Made by a program: the position numbers and the translations under genes
The notes under the pieces: model-generated
What the model was told of the DNA's origin: nothing
Seen by the model: only the letters and a program-made list of their open reading frames with translations
Databases searched by the model: none
Assembly (NCBI GenBank): GCA_026195255.1
Contig: JAPHSS010000002.1
Coordinates: 164,843 to 228,842 of the forward strand
Reading direction: 5' to 3'
DNA length: 64,000 nt
Source: Gammaproteobacteria bacterium
GTDB lineage: Bacteria > Pseudomonadota > Gammaproteobacteria > SZUA-229
Shown here: one piece after another, positions 27,124 through 36,905 of the stretch
Position numbering within the stretch: the stretch's first letter is position 1
How the letters are laid out: each line of letters begins with the position of its first letter

Positions 27124-28830
27124 TCAGATTTTTTTACTTAATAACAATTCAACGATATTGTCTAAACTAATATCCTGTTTTTCTTTATCACAACGACCTT
27201 TATATTCAATTTTAGCATCATCCAGGCCACGCTCACCTAAAACTAAACGATGTGGAATGCCAATAAGTTCTATATTGGCCAGCATAGAGCCCAAACGCTC
27301 TTTCTGGTCAAACATTAGTACCTCTAATCCTGCGTCTGAAAGTTCTTTATATAATTTTTCAGCGGCGTCTTTTAGACGTTCAGATTTCTGCATATTTATC
27401 GGTGCCAGCGCCACATCAAAAGGTGCAATGTTCTGTGGCCAGATAATACCGTTCTCATCATTGTTTTGTTCAATTGCAGCAGCAACAACACGGGTCACAC
27501 CAATACCATAACAACCCATCGTCATTGTTTTTTTAGAACCATTTTCATCCAGCACGTTTGCCTGTAACTTATCACTGTATTTGTCACCCAGCTGAAAAAT
27601 ATGTCCTACCTCAATGCCTCTGACGATAGATAAAGTACCTTTGCCATCAGGGCTATTGTCACCTTCAGTTACATTACGTAAATCAGCTGTAACAGGTTCA
27701 GCAATATCTCGTCCCCAGTTTACACCGCTGAAGTGTTTACCGTCTTCATTTGCACCGCATACAAAATTAGCGGTATGAGCGGCGTTATGGTCGGCAATAA
27801 CCGTAATTTCAAGATCGGGGCCTACCGAGCCGGGGGCACATCCAGTAACCGCCCTGACCTGTTCTTCTGAAGCAAAATTTAAAGGTGAGGCAACCTGTTC
27901 AAGCTGGCCTGCTTTAATTTCATTAAGCTCATGGTCACCACGTAAAACCAGTGCAACCACAGAATTTTCTTCGGCTCCATCAACTAACAGGGTTTTTAAA
28001 CACTGGCTGGTTTTAACAGACAGAAATTCTGAAACCTCTTCAATACTATGTTTGCCGGGTGTTTCAATGATGGTTTTCTCTTCTGTGGCAGCAGCTCGTT
28101 CATCCTGAGGAGGGAGGGCCGAAGCTTTTTCAATATTGGCGGCATAACTTGAATGACTGGAGAAAGCGATGGCATCTTCACCGGAGTCTGCAAGCACATG
28201 AAATTCATGTGAGCCTGATCCACCAATGGAGCCAGAGTCTGCTATAACAGGTCTAAAATCGAGACCGAATCGGGTGAATATATTAGTATAAGCCTGATGC
28301 ATAAGGTCATACGTTTTTTGTAACGACGCCTGATCTATATGGAATGAGTACGCATCTTTCATAATGAATTCACGAGAGCGCATTACACCGAAGCGAGGGC
28401 GTATCTCATCACGGAATTTTGCCTGTATTTGATACCATGTGACAGGCAACTGTTTGTAACTCGATAATTCACGGCGAGCAAGATCAGTAATAATCTCTTC
28501 ATGGGTTGGGCCTAAGCAGAATTCCCGCTGATGACGGTCATTAAAGCGAAGCAGCTCCGGGCCGTATTCGTCCCAGCGGCCTGACTCCTGCCATAACTCA
28601 GCGGGTTGAACACCAGGCATAAGTAGCTCAAGCGCATCAACTTTCTCCATTTCATCACGTACGATGTTTTCTACTTTACGTAATACGCGAATACCCAGAG
28701 GTAACCATGTATAAAGACCAGAAGCCAGGCGACGCACCAGACCTGCTCGTAACATTAACTGGTGACTGATAATTTCTGCGTCTGCAGGGGTTTCTTTAAG
28801 GGTGGAAAGTGGAAATTTTGATACGCGCAT
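27124..28830 (-). CDS. proS: Prolyl-tRNA synthetase (bacterial type)
   Basis: Charges tRNA-Pro with proline. The 568-residue length and the editing (YbaK-like) insertion between class II motifs 2 and 3 (about residues 225-390) mark the bacterial form. Motif 2 appears in [18 protein letters not shown] and motif 3 in GCYGIGVTR. The start at 28830 gives the usual [14 protein letters not shown]-terminus, with GGAGG upstream as RBS. It stops just before repeat family B. Confidence 0.96.
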   Translation of the reverse strand: MRVSKFPLSTLKETPADAEIISHQLMLRAGLVRRLASGLYTWLPLGIRVLRKVENIVRDEMEKVDALELLMPGVQPAELWQESGRWDEYGPELLRFNDRHQREFCLGPTHEEIITDLARRELSSYKQLPVTWYQIQAKFRDEIRPRFGVMRSREFIMKDAYSFHIDQASLQKTYDLMHQAYTNIFTRFGLDFRPVIADSGSIGGSGSHEFHVLADSGEDAIAFSSHSSYAANIEKASALPPQDERAAATEEKTIIETPGKHSIEEVSEFLSVKTSQCLKTLLVDGAEENSVVALVLRGDHELNEIKAGQLEQVASPLNFASEEQVRAVTGCAPGSVGPDLEITVIADHNAAHTANFVCGANEDGKHFSGVNWGRDIAEPVTADLRNVTEGDNSPDGKGTLSIVRGIEVGHIFQLGDKYSDKLQANVLDENGSKKTMTMGCYGIGVTRVVAAAIEQNNDENGIIWPQNIAPFDVALAPINMQKSERLKDAAEKLYKELSDAGLEVLMFDQKERLGSMLANIELIGIPHRLVLGERGLDDAKIEYKGRCDKEKQDISLDNIVELLLSKKI

Positions 28831-28907
28831 GGAGGTTTCCGTATAAATAGATAAAATGCTAACTAAATAATAACAGTAAAGTTATAAAATTAATCAGGAT
28901 ATGTGAA

Positions 28908-30866
28908 TTGCAGGTGATTTTACAAAACTATTGGGGATGCGGGAATAAGAATATACCGCTTATACGGATATTATTGCTATTTAGCTTATATTTTATACCT
29001 GTGGTATCAACAGGTTCGACAGAAGAGTCAGCAAATACGTTAAAAGAGCCTGATACAGCAGAAAAGTATATAAATCAGGCCAGGAAATTACAGTTGTCTG
29101 ATAAGGCAGCATGGCTGAACTTATTGCACTTTAAAAGTACGTTATTTGGCGGCCTGAGGAGTCAGGTGGATGATAATGGGTTTTTCCTCGCAGATAATGG
29201 CTCTTTTAATGCGCAGGCAGAGCTGGAAGCTGATTTACGTGGATTCTTTAATCAGAAAACAACGCCACACCCCCGTTGTTTATTTCCCGCAAGATTTCAC
29301 TGGCTGAATTCACATTTGAATTTTAGTGAGCAGTTACCAGAGTTAGAGTGTGAAAAATACAATAACTGGAAACAAAAATTGGCAGTGCAACAGGTGACAT
29401 TGTTGTTTCCGAGTATGTTTCTAGAAAATCCAGCATCTATGTTTGGTCACACTTTTATCCGTTTTGACAGACCTGATAAAAATCATTTATTAAGTTACAC
29501 GCTAAGTTATGCGGCCGCATATGATGAGTCTGATCATGTACTTGTTTATTCATGGAAAGGTATTAGTGGTGGTTATCCAGGTGAATTTTTTCTGCAGGCT
29601 TATTTTGAAACCCTGCAGGAGTATAGTGATATTGAGCAGCGTGATATCTGGGAATATAAATTAAACCTGAATAAGCAGGAAATTGAACAACTGGTTCGCC
29701 ACCTTTGGGAAGTGAAAGCAGTCCATTTTGACTATTTCTTTTTCAGAGAAAACTGCTCATTTCGCTTATTATCCTTGTTGGATGTTGCCAGAGAAAATAT
29801 TAATATGAGCATGCATACACACCCTTTATATGCGGTGCCAGTAGATACGGTGCGTGATATTGAGAAGGCGGGTTTAATAACTACAAAATATTATCGGCCT
29901 GCAGCTCATAATAAAATTTTACAAATGTTAGAGCAGGTTGATGAGCATGAAAAACAGGCGGTTATTGCTTTATCACAAAATGAAATATCAATTGATAATA
30001 TTTCAAAAAAATTTACAGAAGATAAACAGGCAAAAATTTATCAAATAACGGATGTCATATTAAATCAAAACAAAAACAAAACGAAAGATCAGCAGTCTTT
30101 GCAGTTGAATGTTTTAAGTGCTCGCAGTCACCTGGCTGCAGATAAGCATGAGTTTAATTTTACAGCCACGCCACCCGAGTTATCTCATCAGTCAGCTCGT
30201 TGGTTACTTTCATCGGGTAGTTACAGGTTAGATGAACATGAAAGTCAGCGCTTTTATGAAATTGGAATTAGGCCGGTATTTCACGATTTACTTGATGTAA
30301 ATAAAGGTTTTATAAACGGTGCTTCAATTAATGTACTGGATATTCAACTGAGGTGGTACAAGGAGCGGCAAAAATTAAAGCTGGAAAAGTTAGATTTTTT
30401 TTCGCTTGAGTCTATTGTTGCTGTGAATCCATGGTCAAGCCCACTTTCCAGAAAAATTTCGTTTCAACTAAAACAACGTAAACTCGATACAAACGATGAA
30501 ATAACAGAATTTGAATTTCAATTTGCAGCGGGTTACTCGAAATATTTAAACGGTGCCCTTGTATATGCACTTGCGCAAACTCAGTTTGAGTATGCCGCTG
30601 AGTTGGAAAATAATCATGGATTATACCTGGGTTTTAATACAGGCATTCTTTGGTCGTTTGACAATGAGCTGATTTCGGGTCAAACGCAATTTGATTATCA
30701 GCTTCTAGGCCAATTATCGGGAGAAGAGGGTGATCTTCAAAAATTCAAAGCAGGAATACAGTTGAATACTGTAGAAGACCATGCCTTGAGGTTTGAATAT
30801 GAATTTAGAGACTATGAATTGTTTGAGATTCAAGAGGCAAAAGTTAGTTATCTAATATATTTTTAG
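28908..30866 (+). CDS. DUF4105 family exported protein
   Basis: A 652-residue protein that matches DUF4105 through the core motifs PSMFLENPASMFGHTFIRF and FFFRENCSFRLL (conserved Asn-Cys and the preceding His). The N-terminus has a hydrophobic signal (IRILLLFSLYFIPVV); the C-terminal third is rich in beta strands and may be a membrane-linked barrel. The start is the TTG at 28908, supported by AGGA eight bases upstream. Function unknown; the His/Cys core suggests a peptidase-like fold. Single gene divergent from proS. Confidence 0.75.
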   Translation: MQVILQNYWGCGNKNIPLIRILLLFSLYFIPVVSTGSTEESANTLKEPDTAEKYINQARKLQLSDKAAWLNLLHFKSTLFGGLRSQVDDNGFFLADNGSFNAQAELEADLRGFFNQKTTPHPRCLFPARFHWLNSHLNFSEQLPELECEKYNNWKQKLAVQQVTLLFPSMFLENPASMFGHTFIRFDRPDKNHLLSYTLSYAAAYDESDHVLVYSWKGISGGYPGEFFLQAYFETLQEYSDIEQRDIWEYKLNLNKQEIEQLVRHLWEVKAVHFDYFFFRENCSFRLLSLLDVARENINMSMHTHPLYAVPVDTVRDIEKAGLITTKYYRPAAHNKILQMLEQVDEHEKQAVIALSQNEISIDNISKKFTEDKQAKIYQITDVILNQNKNKTKDQQSLQLNVLSARSHLAADKHEFNFTATPPELSHQSARWLLSSGSYRLDEHESQRFYEIGIRPVFHDLLDVNKGFINGASINVLDIQLRWYKERQKLKLEKLDFFSLESIVAVNPWSSPLSRKISFQLKQRKLDTNDEITEFEFQFAAGYSKYLNGALVYALAQTQFEYAAELENNHGLYLGFNTGILWSFDNELISGQTQFDYQLLGQLSGEEGDLQKFKAGIQLNTVEDHALRFEYEFRDYELFEIQEAKVSYLIYF

Positions 30867-30990
30867 AAAAAATCGTCTCATAAATAAGGCAAAGCTAAAT
30901 AGTTATTTGTTAAAGTCGAGTCAATAATAACTTTAGTGACTCAGCTGGATAAGTGAATGGCTTCTTTCTGAAAGGCATGCTTAATGTTAA

Positions 30991-31599
30991 TTATATCTTG
31001 AACTGTTGTATCATGTTATTTAATGCATTAGCCTGAAGCGTAAGCTCGTCACTTGAATTAGATAACTCGGATACACCGTCTACAATTTGATTGCTCATAT
31101 CTTCTATACGCACGATATTACGATTTATCTCTTCTGATACCGCGGCCTGTTCTTCGGTTGCAGTTGCAACCTGATTACTCATGTCGCTTATTTCAGAAAC
31201 GGAGCTGGTAATTGAATCTAAATTGTTTCTAACGATTGAAATTTGATCTACAGCTTATTTAGCTTGCCCGCGACAAATATTTGTTACATCAACTGCCTGA
31301 TGTGAGCCACTCAATAATTTTTCAATCATGTGGTTGATTTCTTCAGTTGAGTCCTGGGTTCTACTGGCTAAGGCTCGTACTTCATCGGCAACTACTGCAA
31401 AGCCTCTACCTTGTTCTCCTGCTCTGGCAGCTTCAATGGCAGCATTTAAAGCTAATAAATTAGTTTGTTCAGAAATACCTCTAATCACATCAAGGATAGT
31501 TGTAATGGATTCAGTGTCTTGCTCTAGTTGGTGAATAGTGTCACCGGCAATTTCTAATTGAGTGGATAATTCATGAATATGTGAAGAAGCTTCCAGAGG
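30991..31599 (-). pseudogene. Remnant of a methyl-accepting chemotaxis protein (signalling domain only, nonsense-mutated)
   Basis: The translated frame contains the hallmark MCP hairpin tip ([20 protein letters not shown], then [15 protein letters not shown]) and a C-terminal coiled coil ending at 30991. A stop codon at about 31255 (GQAK-stop-AVDQ) interrupts it in the same frame, and the frame stays coherent on both sides. Upstream the homology stops at about 31596, where the frame meets TAG. The whole sensor, membrane and HAMP part is missing. It cannot make a working receptor. Confidence 0.88.
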
Positions 31600-31600
31600 A

Positions 31601-31822
31601 AACTATAATCCTGTGTCTTCATTACGCAAAGCTGACCAGTTAACGGCACGTGCAGAGTCTTTTGAAACGATGTTGCTGGCTTTACGTGATAAGCAAAGTC
31701 ATCAATCTGAAATATTGGCCGAAGTTCAATTGTTAATCTCATCATTACTAAATGAGGCGGATAATGATGATCAGAAAAAACTGCTAAATGAGATGCAGGT
31801 TAAACTTAATACTTTAGGTTAA
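31601..31822 (+). pseudogene. Remnant of the 3' end of an unidentified gene
   Basis: A 70-codon plus-strand frame (from about NPVSSLRKADQLTARAES to KLNTLG) that reads like the C-terminal coiled-coil end of a longer protein. There is no convincing start codon: the first is a GTG at 31613 without RBS. Its 5' end lies exactly where the minus-strand chemotaxis remnant ends. A deletion that fused two divergent genes explains both. The original product is not recognised. Confidence 0.55.
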
Positions 31823-31840
31823 TTAAACCTGTCTAAAATA

Positions 31841-32179
31841 TCAAAAAGTTCGACCGTCCCAGCCCCACATATGACGTTCAGGATTAATAAATTCAATGTA
31901 AATTCGTGATTCATCAATTTCACAATGTGTGTTAATAAACTCACATAGTACTTTGGAAAATGATGCAGTTAAATCTTCTGCTAAGCCCAGGCTCTTAAGA
32001 CTCAGTAATGCACAGGGGTCGTTGTTCCCGGCAAACATTAAACATTGGTCGTCTTCAATGTTTATCATCACATAAGTTTCAGGTTTGCCTAATAACCTGG
32101 CGGTGGCTGTAGACGCAGATTCAGCTAAAGACGCCTTATTCTCAATTTTAATATTTGTTTTGATATTTAATACAGGCAT
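31841..32179 (-). CDS. MIF/tautomerase superfamily protein
   Basis: A 112-residue cytoplasmic protein of the macrophage migration inhibitory factor type. The N-terminus MPVLNIKTN exposes the catalytic Pro after Met removal. The segments KPETYVMINIEDD and ESRIYIEFINPERHMWGWDGRTF match the family core and C-terminus. It may be a phenylpyruvate/enol tautomerase, natural substrate unknown. The gene directly follows a DUF4124 gene (one base apart) on the minus strand. Confidence 0.85.
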   Translation of the reverse strand: MPVLNIKTNIKIENKASLAESASTATARLLGKPETYVMINIEDDQCLMFAGNNDPCALLSLKSLGLAEDLTASFSKVLCEFINTHCEIDESRIYIEFINPERHMWGWDGRTF

Positions 32180-32180
32180 A

Positions 32181-32681
32181 TTATTTACAATGTTTCGCGA
32201 TTAAACTTTTGGCCTGACTTATTTTTTCTTCTTTTTGAGCTTGTGACATATAAGTAACATTGCCGTCTTTATCTTTACTGCGTACCCGACCTACAGATAG
32301 CATTGTTGACAGGTTTTTACGAGCCTGTGCGCAAGCCGCTAAACGACGTTTTTTTTCAGCAGCCGTTTCTACTTTCTTTTCTGGTTCTGCGGGTTGCAGA
32401 TCTTTCTTGTCTGCTTCATCAGTTGCTACAGTGTCTGAATTTTCATCGGTGTTTTTGCTACCGGGGCGATTATAGCTGGATGTGTCCCGTGGTGCATATT
32501 GCTGCACGTCCATTTTCTCTGATGTTGCATCAGCTGGCCTTTGTTGTCCGTAATGAATATTTCCTTCTGCATCAACCCATTTATATATTCCAGCAATAGA
32601 CTGCGTGCATGTGAGTGAAAGTATGCCGAAAAGAGCAATTTGACGAATGTACTGATTAATTGTTTCCCTGTTTATATACAT
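32181..32681 (-). CDS. DUF4124 domain exported protein
   Basis: A 166-residue exported protein with a signal peptide (IALFGILSLTCTQSIAG) directly followed by the DUF4124 motif IYKWVDAEGNIHYGQQRP. A Glu/Lys-rich low-complexity linker and a basic C-terminal helix with a Cys (ACAQARKNLSTML, HCK) follow. DUF4124 proteins are common periplasmic proteins of unknown function. Probably co-transcribed with the MIF-like gene downstream. Start chosen at the ATG at 32681. Confidence 0.85.
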   Translation of the reverse strand: MYINRETINQYIRQIALFGILSLTCTQSIAGIYKWVDAEGNIHYGQQRPADATSEKMDVQQYAPRDTSSYNRPGSKNTDENSDTVATDEADKKDLQPAEPEKKVETAAEKKRRLAACAQARKNLSTMLSVGRVRSKDKDGNVTYMSQAQKEEKISQAKSLIAKHCK

Positions 32682-32857
32682 GTTATTCGCTTTTGTTATT
32701 TAGGTTATTTACCAATTTTATAGTAGTTTCACAGGTATATGCCAACCTGCAGGTAAAATTATTGCTATTCAATAGATATATGACAACATAATCTTTGCAT
32801 ATAGCGCGTTGATTTTGGTACTATAACGCCTCCTTAGAGCACCTATAAGTAAATGTT

Positions 32858-33760
32858 ATGGCAGATAGACGACTAAAAGTATTTCATACAGTAGCCAGGT
32901 TATTGAACTTTACCAAGGCAGCAGATGCTCTGCACATGACCCAACCGGCGGTCACTTTTCAAATTCGCCAGTTAGAAGAATATTTTAATACACGGCTATT
33001 TGACCGAACACACAATCGAGTAAGCTTGACTGAAGCAGGGCAGCGTGTTTATGGCTTTTCAGGGAAAATCTTTGAGCTTTATGATGAAATGGAGCACGCA
33101 ATACGCGAAATGACGGGAGATGTAAGTGGCATAGTTACTCTCGGCGCCAGCACAACAATCGCAGAATATATGTTGCCGTTTTTATTAGGCGACTTTAAAT
33201 CTAAAAACCCAGAAGTGAATATTCGTCTTAAAGTATCTAATACTGATGGTATTGTTTCTATGGTTGAGAATAACGTAATTGATCTGGGCATTGTTGAAGC
33301 ATCTGTAAGTAATAAAAACTTACAGGTAGATGTGTGTCGCATGGATCAGTTAGTCGCCATAATGCCCCCTGAGCATGCATTATCGAGTTTTGAGTCAGTT
33401 ACAGCTCAGCAGCTTATCGCCCTGCCATTTATATGTCGTGAAGAAGGTTCTGGTACACGCGAAGTGATAGCCGAGTATTTTAAAGAAACAGGGGTTACAG
33501 AAGAGCCCAATGTCTGTCTGGAGCTGGGTAGTCCTGAATCAATTAAGAGCGCTGTAGAGGCGGGTATGGGTATATCTATTATGTCTCTCTCAACCGTACA
33601 GAAAGAATTAAAACTGAATACACTTGTAGCTGTTCCATTAGAGCCGGCGTTAGAACGTCCGTTCTCATTTGTACATCAGCGCCATAAGTTCAAAGTGCGG
33701 GCAATGGAAGAGTTACTTGAATTTGCCAAACAATATTGTGTTTCTCATCCTGGTAAGTAA
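32858..33760 (+). CDS. LysR-family transcriptional regulator
   Basis: A 300-residue regulator: winged helix-turn-helix at the N-terminus (NFTKAADALHMTQPAVTFQI), a linker helix and a periplasmic-binding-like ligand domain (about 90-295) with EEGSGTREVIAEYF and SPESIKSAVEAGMGIS, which resemble CysB/CbbR and selenium-associated LysR proteins. The target is not evident, since its divergent neighbour encodes DUF4124 and the downstream genes are on the same strand. Ligand unknown. Confidence 0.93.
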   Translation: MADRRLKVFHTVARLLNFTKAADALHMTQPAVTFQIRQLEEYFNTRLFDRTHNRVSLTEAGQRVYGFSGKIFELYDEMEHAIREMTGDVSGIVTLGASTTIAEYMLPFLLGDFKSKNPEVNIRLKVSNTDGIVSMVENNVIDLGIVEASVSNKNLQVDVCRMDQLVAIMPPEHALSSFESVTAQQLIALPFICREEGSGTREVIAEYFKETGVTEEPNVCLELGSPESIKSAVEAGMGISIMSLSTVQKELKLNTLVAVPLEPALERPFSFVHQRHKFKVRAMEELLEFAKQYCVSHPGK

Positions 33761-33900
33761 AAAACAGGTAATAACTGTTGTTATAGATAGATATTTTGTA
33801 GCAACAGTTTTGCAACTCTAAAATAGCCTTAGAATGGCGATTTAAACCTCATACAATTTTCCTGTTACAATTAAACGTCTATTTATTCAGGAGAGATATT

Positions 33901-34248
33901 TTGACCCCCTCAGTGCAATCCCTAACTTCAATATTTGAAAACCTGCCTGAAAAAGACCAGAATACATTATTTGAATTTGCGGAATTTTTAAAATCACGCG
34001 CGCCAGAGTCTTTATCAACAATAACCGAACCACTGGGTATTCTGCGGCCTGAAGAGGAAAGTGTTGTAGCGGCGATTAAACGTCTGAAAAAAAACTACCC
34101 AATGGTTTCTCAAAAAGCATTATTAAATGAAACATCTGAGCTTATGATGCAACATATGATGCAGGGTAAAGCATCAGTAGATGTTATTGATGAGCTCGAG
34201 CTGTTATTCGAAAATAAATTTATAATAGAAACTGGTAAAACAGAGTGA
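33901..34248 (+). CDS. Uncharacterised small helical protein in a permease operon
   Basis: A 115-residue cytoplasmic protein, mostly helical. The start is the TTG at 33901, supported by AGGAG upstream at a normal distance. The N-terminal segment LPEKDQNTLFEFAEFLKSR resembles small adaptor-like proteins. No family was assigned with certainty. Its stop overlaps the start of the second AI-2E permease gene (GTGA), so the two are translationally coupled, suggesting a joint role. Confidence 0.65.
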   Translation: MTPSVQSLTSIFENLPEKDQNTLFEFAEFLKSRAPESLSTITEPLGILRPEEESVVAAIKRLKKNYPMVSQKALLNETSELMMQHMMQGKASVDVIDELELLFENKFIIETGKTE

Positions 34249-35309
34249 TAGAAGTATTACGCAACTGGTATAAGAGGCATTTTTCTGACCCGCAGGCGGT
34301 CATTCTTACTTTAATGCTAATTTTTGGTTTTGCACTTATTACCTTGATGGGAAATGTGTTAACGCCGGTAATTGCTGCAGTGGTGATTGCTTACATTCTA
34401 GACGGTATTGTCTGGAGATTGTGTCATTTTAAAGTGCCCCACGTATTAGCCGTCAGTCTGGTGGTCGTTGGTTTTGTAGTTATCTTGCTCGTTTTGATGC
34501 TCGGTTTATCTCCACTCATTTCGAAGCAGCTGACACAGTTTTTTGTCGAACTGCCAAATATGTTAACTAAAGGTCAGAATTTGCTCATTAGTTTACCTAA
34601 AGACTACCCTTTTATATCTGAAACACAAATACAGGATATAGTTTCTCACGTTAATACAGAGTTAGCCTCTATTGGGCAAAAGGTTGTTTCACAGTCTTTA
34701 TCATCAGTTGTTAATCTATTTACCGTATTGGTATATATGGTCGTAGTTCCCTTGTTAGTGTTTTTCTTTTTAAAAGATAAATTAACTATCCTTAACTGGA
34801 TAACTCGCTTTTTGCCTCAAGAAGATGGTTTGGCAACAATAGTATGGAAAGATGTAGACAAAAAAATTGGTAGTTATATTCGGGGTAAGTTATTTGAAGT
34901 TGTTGTTGTCGGTATAATTACATATATTCCATTTAAAATATTTGGACTACAATACGCTGCGTTATTAAGTCTGTTTGTAGGGCTTTCAGTTATTATTCCA
35001 TACGTAGGAGCAGTGGCAGTTACCATCCCCGTTGCTTTAATTGCCTATTTTCAATTTGGTATTGGCTCTGAGTTTTTATATATTATGCTGGCTTATTTTT
35101 TAGTACAGTTTCTAGATGGTAATTTGCTAGTGCCGCTTTTGTTTTCTGAAGTCGTCAATATGCACCCGGCAGCCATTATTATGGCGGTATTAGTTTTCGG
35201 TGGTTTATGGGGTGTTTGGGGTGTGTTTTTTGCAATACCTCTGGCTACTTTATTTCAGGCCGTCATTAATGCCTGGCCAGTGAGTTCTATAAATCATAGC
35301 AGTGCCTAA
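34245..35309 (+). CDS. AI-2E family transporter (PerM type), copy 2
   Basis: A 354-residue inner membrane protein with about eight hydrophobic segments. Family marks are PLLVFFFLKDKL in the centre, IIPYVGAVAVTIPVALIAY and LVPLLFSEVVNMHPAAIIMAVL near the C-terminus. It starts at the GTG at 34245, overlapping the preceding gene. Divergent in sequence from copy 1 at 14908, so likely a different transport role rather than a recent duplicate. Substrate unknown. Confidence 0.85.
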   Translation: MIEVLRNWYKRHFSDPQAVILTLMLIFGFALITLMGNVLTPVIAAVVIAYILDGIVWRLCHFKVPHVLAVSLVVVGFVVILLVLMLGLSPLISKQLTQFFVELPNMLTKGQNLLISLPKDYPFISETQIQDIVSHVNTELASIGQKVVSQSLSSVVNLFTVLVYMVVVPLLVFFFLKDKLTILNWITRFLPQEDGLATIVWKDVDKKIGSYIRGKLFEVVVVGIITYIPFKIFGLQYAALLSLFVGLSVIIPYVGAVAVTIPVALIAYFQFGIGSEFLYIMLAYFLVQFLDGNLLVPLLFSEVVNMHPAAIIMAVLVFGGLWGVWGVFFAIPLATLFQAVINAWPVSSINHSSA

Positions 35310-35434
35310 AATTCTGCTCAAGTATTCGAGGTAGCTCTTCAGCCGGTGTTATCCCTTTATCTCAATAAACCTGATTTCATTATGAGAGAAATTAATTTTA
35401 TAGGTCTAGTAACAAAAATAAGTTTTTCTGAAGA

Positions 35435-36205
35435 TTAATGATGTTTTTTATAATGTTTTTTTCGGCTGATTTTTAATTTTCGAGTCCACCAGACCCAGAA
35501 GCCGCTAATGCCTAATAACATCATAAGTAAAGCGCTTATATCCATTATATAAATCCCCCACTTATCGTTGAATAATCGCCCTGAATGCAGGTCGAGAATG
35601 ACTCTTTCCAGGTTTAAACCCTGTCCGCGATAAGCTTTTTTCAGTCCTGATATCTGAGTTTTAGATAGCGCAAAAGGTGTTGACCAGTTTGCTTTTGCTA
35701 ACTCATCAGTTTGCCAGTTAGTGTAATCTGAATTTGAAATATAATAGTTATTAGCAGTATCTAACAGAGCTATTTTATTACCCAATGTTCCAATTTTTTT
35801 AATCGGTAGTGTGAATGTAACTGGCATAAGCTCAATTATTTCACCCTCGTTATCAATGAGTAAAACATATTTCTCCAGAGCTATGGCCATTATGTCATCA
35901 ATTTTGACAAGCCCCTGCAGTTTCTCTTTATGTGAGTAGAAGTTAAGGCCATTAAAAAATAATTGCTGATTCCATTGGCTAACCCAGTTGTCACCCGCTT
36001 TGTAGTTGACAGGCGTACCCTGTGGATTGATGCCATACCAGTTTAGAATGAAATCTGACTCAACAACAGTCTCATCAAGTTTAAGGCCTTCTGTGTGGTT
36101 GAGCATAATGCCCGTTATGGAAAGAATGAAAATTAGTAAAAGTGCAGCCAGGCCGATCCGTCTATGCCATAAAAAAAATGCAAACGGTTTTTTACGCCTG
36201 CTCAC
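35435..36205 (-). CDS. PepSY-associated transmembrane protein
   Basis: A 256-residue inner membrane protein: cytoplasmic RRKKPFAFFLWHRRIG start, a first membrane helix (about 18-36), a periplasmic region of about 150 residues and a second helix (about 220-240) followed by a basic tail. Conserved His residues (WHR, LNH, DLHSG) may bind heme, as in PepSY ferric-reductase-type proteins. Overlaps the FMN-binding gene by four bases. Role as an electron-transfer partner in iron reduction is inferred from its neighbours. Confidence 0.78.
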   Translation of the reverse strand: MSRRKKPFAFFLWHRRIGLAALLLIFILSITGIMLNHTEGLKLDETVVESDFILNWYGINPQGTPVNYKAGDNWVSQWNQQLFFNGLNFYSHKEKLQGLVKIDDIMAIALEKYVLLIDNEGEIIELMPVTFTLPIKKIGTLGNKIALLDTANNYYISNSDYTNWQTDELAKANWSTPFALSKTQISGLKKAYRGQGLNLERVILDLHSGRLFNDKWGIYIMDISALLMMLLGISGFWVWWTRKLKISRKKHYKKHH

Positions 36206-36723
36206 TTTGAAGTAACCTGTGACTGTATAGTGTTGTTTAATAGAAGAGCAATACGGGCTAGCTTTTCCAGAGCTCGCACAGAGAGTGTAGCACCTGATAT
36301 TCCGTCTATTGTTTCACTTAAAGTATTATCACTATTTAATGTTAGTTTGTTAAACTGTTGCGTAAAAAATGGGTAACGAACTTCCCAGCCCCTGGTTTCT
36401 CTGAAAACCAGAACTTTTAGACGACTGATTTTATTATCATCAATTACAATACCAACGGTGATAGGTTTCTTCTTGCCTATTTCTTCAAGTATCCAGACAC
36501 TTCTGCTTTCATTTTTCCAGTAGCGTACTCTTTTAGATAAACTTTTGTGTTGCAGAATGTTTTCGATCTGCTCACGTAATTTGCCTTTAACCCATATGAC
36601 CTGTGGTTCTGGCTGTTGTTTAAATGCTTCAGCTACAAACTCAGCTGGTTGCTGATATGTGCCTTTAGCAAAACTGTTGCTCGCGGCAATAATTAAACAG
36701 GTGAATAATATTTTATAAATCAT
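36202..36723 (-). CDS. Exported FMN-binding domain protein
   Basis: A 173-residue protein with a signal peptide (KILFTCLIIAASNSFAK) and an FMN-bind domain ending in DGISGATLS, the motif (D-x-x-S-G-A-T) in which Thr carries covalently bound FMN. Homologous modules include RnfG/NqrC. ApbE, the flavin transferase, is not in this window and would be needed. The neighbouring PepSY membrane protein could pass electrons to it. Likely an extracytosolic flavoprotein for electron transfer, possibly to iron (inference). Confidence 0.82.
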   Translation of the reverse strand: MIYKILFTCLIIAASNSFAKGTYQQPAEFVAEAFKQQPEPQVIWVKGKLREQIENILQHKSLSKRVRYWKNESRSVWILEEIGKKKPITVGIVIDDNKISRLKVLVFRETRGWEVRYPFFTQQFNKLTLNSDNTLSETIDGISGATLSVRALEKLARIALLLNNTIQSQVTSK

Positions 36724-36807
36724 TAGTAAATTTTATCAGGTGTTTCAACTAAAGCTAGTATTTGTAGTTTAATCATTGGCTCATGAAAATATAATGTTTT
36801 AATAAGT

Positions 36808-36838
36808 AGAAAAGGGAAGTGCTGTAAATGCACTTCCC
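36808..36838 (-). terminator. Rho-independent terminator after the porin gene
   Basis: Read on the minus strand, a 9-bp stem GGGAAGTGC/GCACTTCCC with a 7-base loop is followed by TTTTCT. It lies 68 bases after the porin stop and before the FMN-binding gene, so those genes may be only partly co-transcribed with the porin. Confidence 0.8.
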
Positions 36839-36905
36839 AATGTTCCAGTAATGATTATTGTAAAGACCAGCTCACGATATGCTAATAATAGCAGCAGTCC
36901 TGTAA

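Noticed and set aside
27035..27511. 158-codon plus-strand frame across the proS 3' end
   Set aside because: Antisense shadow of proS and of repeat B; serine-rich composition typical of reverse frames.
31613..31822. A complete small gene for the 69-codon plus-strand frame
   Set aside because: GTG without RBS, frame stays open upstream into the chemotaxis remnant, and its beginning coincides with the break point; a gene tail is more likely.
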